The notes below the pieces were generated by a model. The model saw nothing but the letters and a program-made list of their open reading frames with translations, ran no database searches and was not told the DNA's origin. The position numbers and the translations under genes were made by a program. Positions 62,192 to 64,000 of a DNA stretch of 64,000 nucleotides are shown one piece after another. Position 1 is the first letter of the stretch. Each line of letters starts with the position of its first letter. This DNA is from Bog-473 sp963706555 (lineage in GTDB: Bacteria > Actinomycetota > Acidimicrobiia > Acidimicrobiales > RAAP-2), in contig OY970164.1 in assembly GCA_963706555.1 (NCBI GenBank), positions 558,001 through 622,000 of the forward strand, written 5' to 3'.

Positions 62192-63908
62192 CTAGTGCTC
62201 CACAGGTGTGATCAGACAGCGACAACCCGAGTGGGCGGGGGGATAGGCATGACCTGTGGGGAACCCTTCGGCCAGAGGCACCGGTCCGGCCAGGGCATTG
62301 TCGTCACAGTCGGAGCAACCGGTCGACGACGTCATGACCCAGCGCACCATGCCGTCGGAGGACGAGGCAGCAGCGACGCCGGCCGAGAAGGCCTGGACGG
62401 CGAAGTCGCCGACCAGCCGTTCGATCCGCTCGCCCCTCCATTCGCGGAACGCCGACCCGACGCGGTCGGCGACGTCTTCTCCGCCATCGGCACCATCGGC
62501 GATGCGCCGGCGCAACATGGTCACGACGGTGCGGGCCAAGCCGGCTGCGGCCTGCTCGGCCGCGCCGTCCGACGCTGCAACCCCGGCTTCTCCTCCACCG
62601 AACACGGTTCCAGCGGCGAATGCGTCGCTCAAGTGACCCTGCGCCGCCGTGATGAACATCGACAGATGGAGGTCCTCGGGACCGAGCAGCGCCTCCCCTG
62701 TCAGATTGGGTGAACTGCGCAGCACATCGAGGAGCCGGTTCTGGTCGTCCCCGAGCGCGCGCTTGATGTGGCTCGAGAGTTGGGCCGAGATCGGCGCGAG
62801 GAGATCATCACGCCGTGCGATCAAGGAGGCGTCCGGTCCGGCGGCCTCGACGTCCTCCTCGGACTCGAGCTCTGTCTCCTCTTCGACGTCTATGACAACG
62901 GCGGTTGCCACATTGCCGTGGCCGCCGCCGGCATCGCTCCCACCGGCCGCCGTCGCCGCCGGTCGTCGGCACCGGTTCGGGCGCGACGTCTGACTCGGAC
63001 GCCGCACGGATCCGGGCGAACAGTTCGTCGACCGAAGGCGCCATGCCGCCCTGAGCCCCCTCACCATGAGCGTCCCCCTGTTGGTCGCTCTCTTCGCCGC
63101 CGCCGCCGTCTCCGTCGCCCAGGGCCTCCTGGTCGTGCGGAACGTCCTTGGGCAGATGCAGCCGGGCCTGGTCGCCCGCCGCAAGGGCGGCGGCGCGAGC
63201 GTCGTCATCGGAATGCTCCAGGCGGGCCAGAATTTCGTCGACCGAGGAGCGTGTTCCCTGGATGGACGCTGCCATCTCGTCCCGGGCGGCCCGGAGCTGC
63301 TCGATCTGAATCGACAGCGCACGACGGCGGCCCGCCAGATCGGTCATGAGACGCTTGCGTGCCTCTTGGACCTGCTCGAGGAGCGCGCGTCCCTCCTCCT
63401 TGGCGCGCGCGATCACGGCGTCACCCTCGGCCACCGCGTCGAGCCTGATCCCCTCCACCTCGGCCAACGCCTCCTGGCGGGCGTTGGCCACCATGAGCTC
63501 GGCTTCGGCCACCCGTTCGGCCGACGCGCCCTCGCTCCGTTCTTGGATCTCGTTGGCCCGGCTCTGCGCTTCACGCAGGAGGGTGGAAGCACCTTCCTGA
63601 GCCTGGACCACGATTTTGGCCGCCTCGTCATGCGCATGGCGGAGGATCTGGGCGCTGTGCTGGCCGAGGGAAGCCGTAAGGGTGGCCTCGTCGACCACCG
63701 GGTGGGCCGCCCGTTCCTCAGCCTCCGCCACCGCGGCGCGCAGCTCCTCCTCTCGTTGCTCGAGGAGCTCGATACTCCGGGCCACCGTCTGCAGATACGT
63801 CTTGACCTCGTCGACGTCGAAGCCCCGGCGAACGACGGCGAAGGAGTGACGGGCGATGTCCCCCGCCGTCAGGCGGGCGGAGGAAATGGGTAAACGGCCT
63901 TCAGGCAT
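62192..63908 (-). CDS. DivIVA-domain protein with phage-head-protein-like C-terminus (frameshifted)
   Basis: About 572 residues after repair. N-terminal DivIVA: LTAGDIARHSFAVVRRGFDVDEV, then a long coiled coil rich in Glu/Ala/Arg (residues 40-250). A linker of Asp/Glu/Gly leads to a break near 62945-62965; removing one base continues into IDVEEETELESEEDVEA and a C-terminal domain ending STGCSDCDDNALAGPV and PPAHSGCRCLITP. CxxC and HxxCRC resemble the C-terminus of Mu F/SPP1 gp7 head-morphogenesis proteins. DivIVA proteins localise wall growth at poles or septa; the C-terminal role is unknown. Confidence 0.82.
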
Positions 63909-63918
63909 GGAAGAAAGA

Positions 63919-64000
63919 CTACGGCGCCGCCTCGGCCGACACATGGTTGTTCGACACCGTGCCTCCAAGCTTCTTCAGTTTCGCCAAGGCCTGGTCGAGC
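63919..64000 (-). CDS. C-terminal end of a gene continuing beyond the window
   Basis: An open frame from the right edge ends at TAG 63919-63921 with the residues LDQALAKLKKLGGTVS then NNHVSAEAAP. Frame and codon use match coding DNA, and it precedes the DivIVA gene by 10 bp on the same strand. No family can be assigned from 26 residues. Confidence 0.6.
   Translation of the reverse strand, partial: LDQALAKLKKLGGTVSNNHVSAEAAP

Noticed and set aside
62192..62950. C-terminal Cys/His domain as a prophage fragment
   Set aside because: It continues the frame of a DivIVA protein after one base is removed, and neighbouring genes (UPF0182, tRNA) are housekeeping.

Overview
The window is high-GC bacterial DNA with many GTG starts, GTGA/ATGA start-stop overlaps and weakly AT-rich promoters. 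The gene families point to an Actinomycetota: DevR/DevS-type sensor pair, decaprenylphosphoryl-arabinose enzymes (UbiA-type DPPR synthase, DprE1, DprE2), UPF0182, GAP-family and 4TM-holin proteins, CxxHxxC/CxxYxxC ferredoxins. A class cannot be fixed from the sequence; an acidimicrobial or other environmental actinobacterium fits. No CRISPR array, rRNA or insertion sequence was seen. One tRNA (initiator Met) is present.

Region by region. 1-5.4 kb: a zinc alcohol dehydrogenase and a DevR/DevS-like oxygen/redox two-component pair with neighbours (HTH-PNPOx, a small protein, GNAT) preceded by GGGAC-N4-GTCCC-like boxes. 5.4-18 kb: accessory catabolism (SDR, EthD, two DHFR-like reductases, P450, PEP-mutase-family lyase, thioesterase, double VOC, phytanoyl-CoA dioxygenase-like, paired acyl-CoA dehydrogenases, two alpha/beta hydrolases). 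18.3-24.8 kb: membrane proteins, an arsenic operon with aquaporin and ArsI/CadI-like protein divergent from arsR, and a PadR-ChrA chromate unit. 24.8-29.5 kb: b-type cytochrome-like protein, a large beta-propeller surface protein, a DoxX-Rieske fusion.

29.8-46.4 kb is the most interesting part. A five-gene redox module (Ser/Thr-rich membrane peptide, ApbE flavin transferase, ferric-reductase-like cytochrome b, NuoF-like flavoprotein, 3-Cys ferredoxin) occurs twice, on opposite strands. The first copy runs with almost no gaps into decaprenylphosphoryl-arabinose genes (ubiA, dprE1, dprE2) bracketed by two phosphodiester-glycosidase-family proteins. Between the two copies lie an amidase and a GntR(YtrA)-ABC operon with a canonical promoter, probable leaderless mRNA and an operator palindrome over the start codon.

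46.7-64 kb: an OmpR-type two-component pair with an 11-bp direct-repeat box, a PadR-controlled FtsX-type ABC exporter, a second PadR with a membrane protein, a Baeyer-Villiger-type monooxygenase, tRNA-fMet, UPF0182, and a DivIVA-domain protein fused to a phage-head-protein-like C-terminus.

Data quality: at least 16 reading-frame breaks were found, and every one is repaired by removing one base (+1 insertion), often in a short G/C run. Eleven lie in 51-55.3 kb. This looks like insertion-biased sequencing error more than gene decay, so the broken genes are annotated as single genes with frameshifts.
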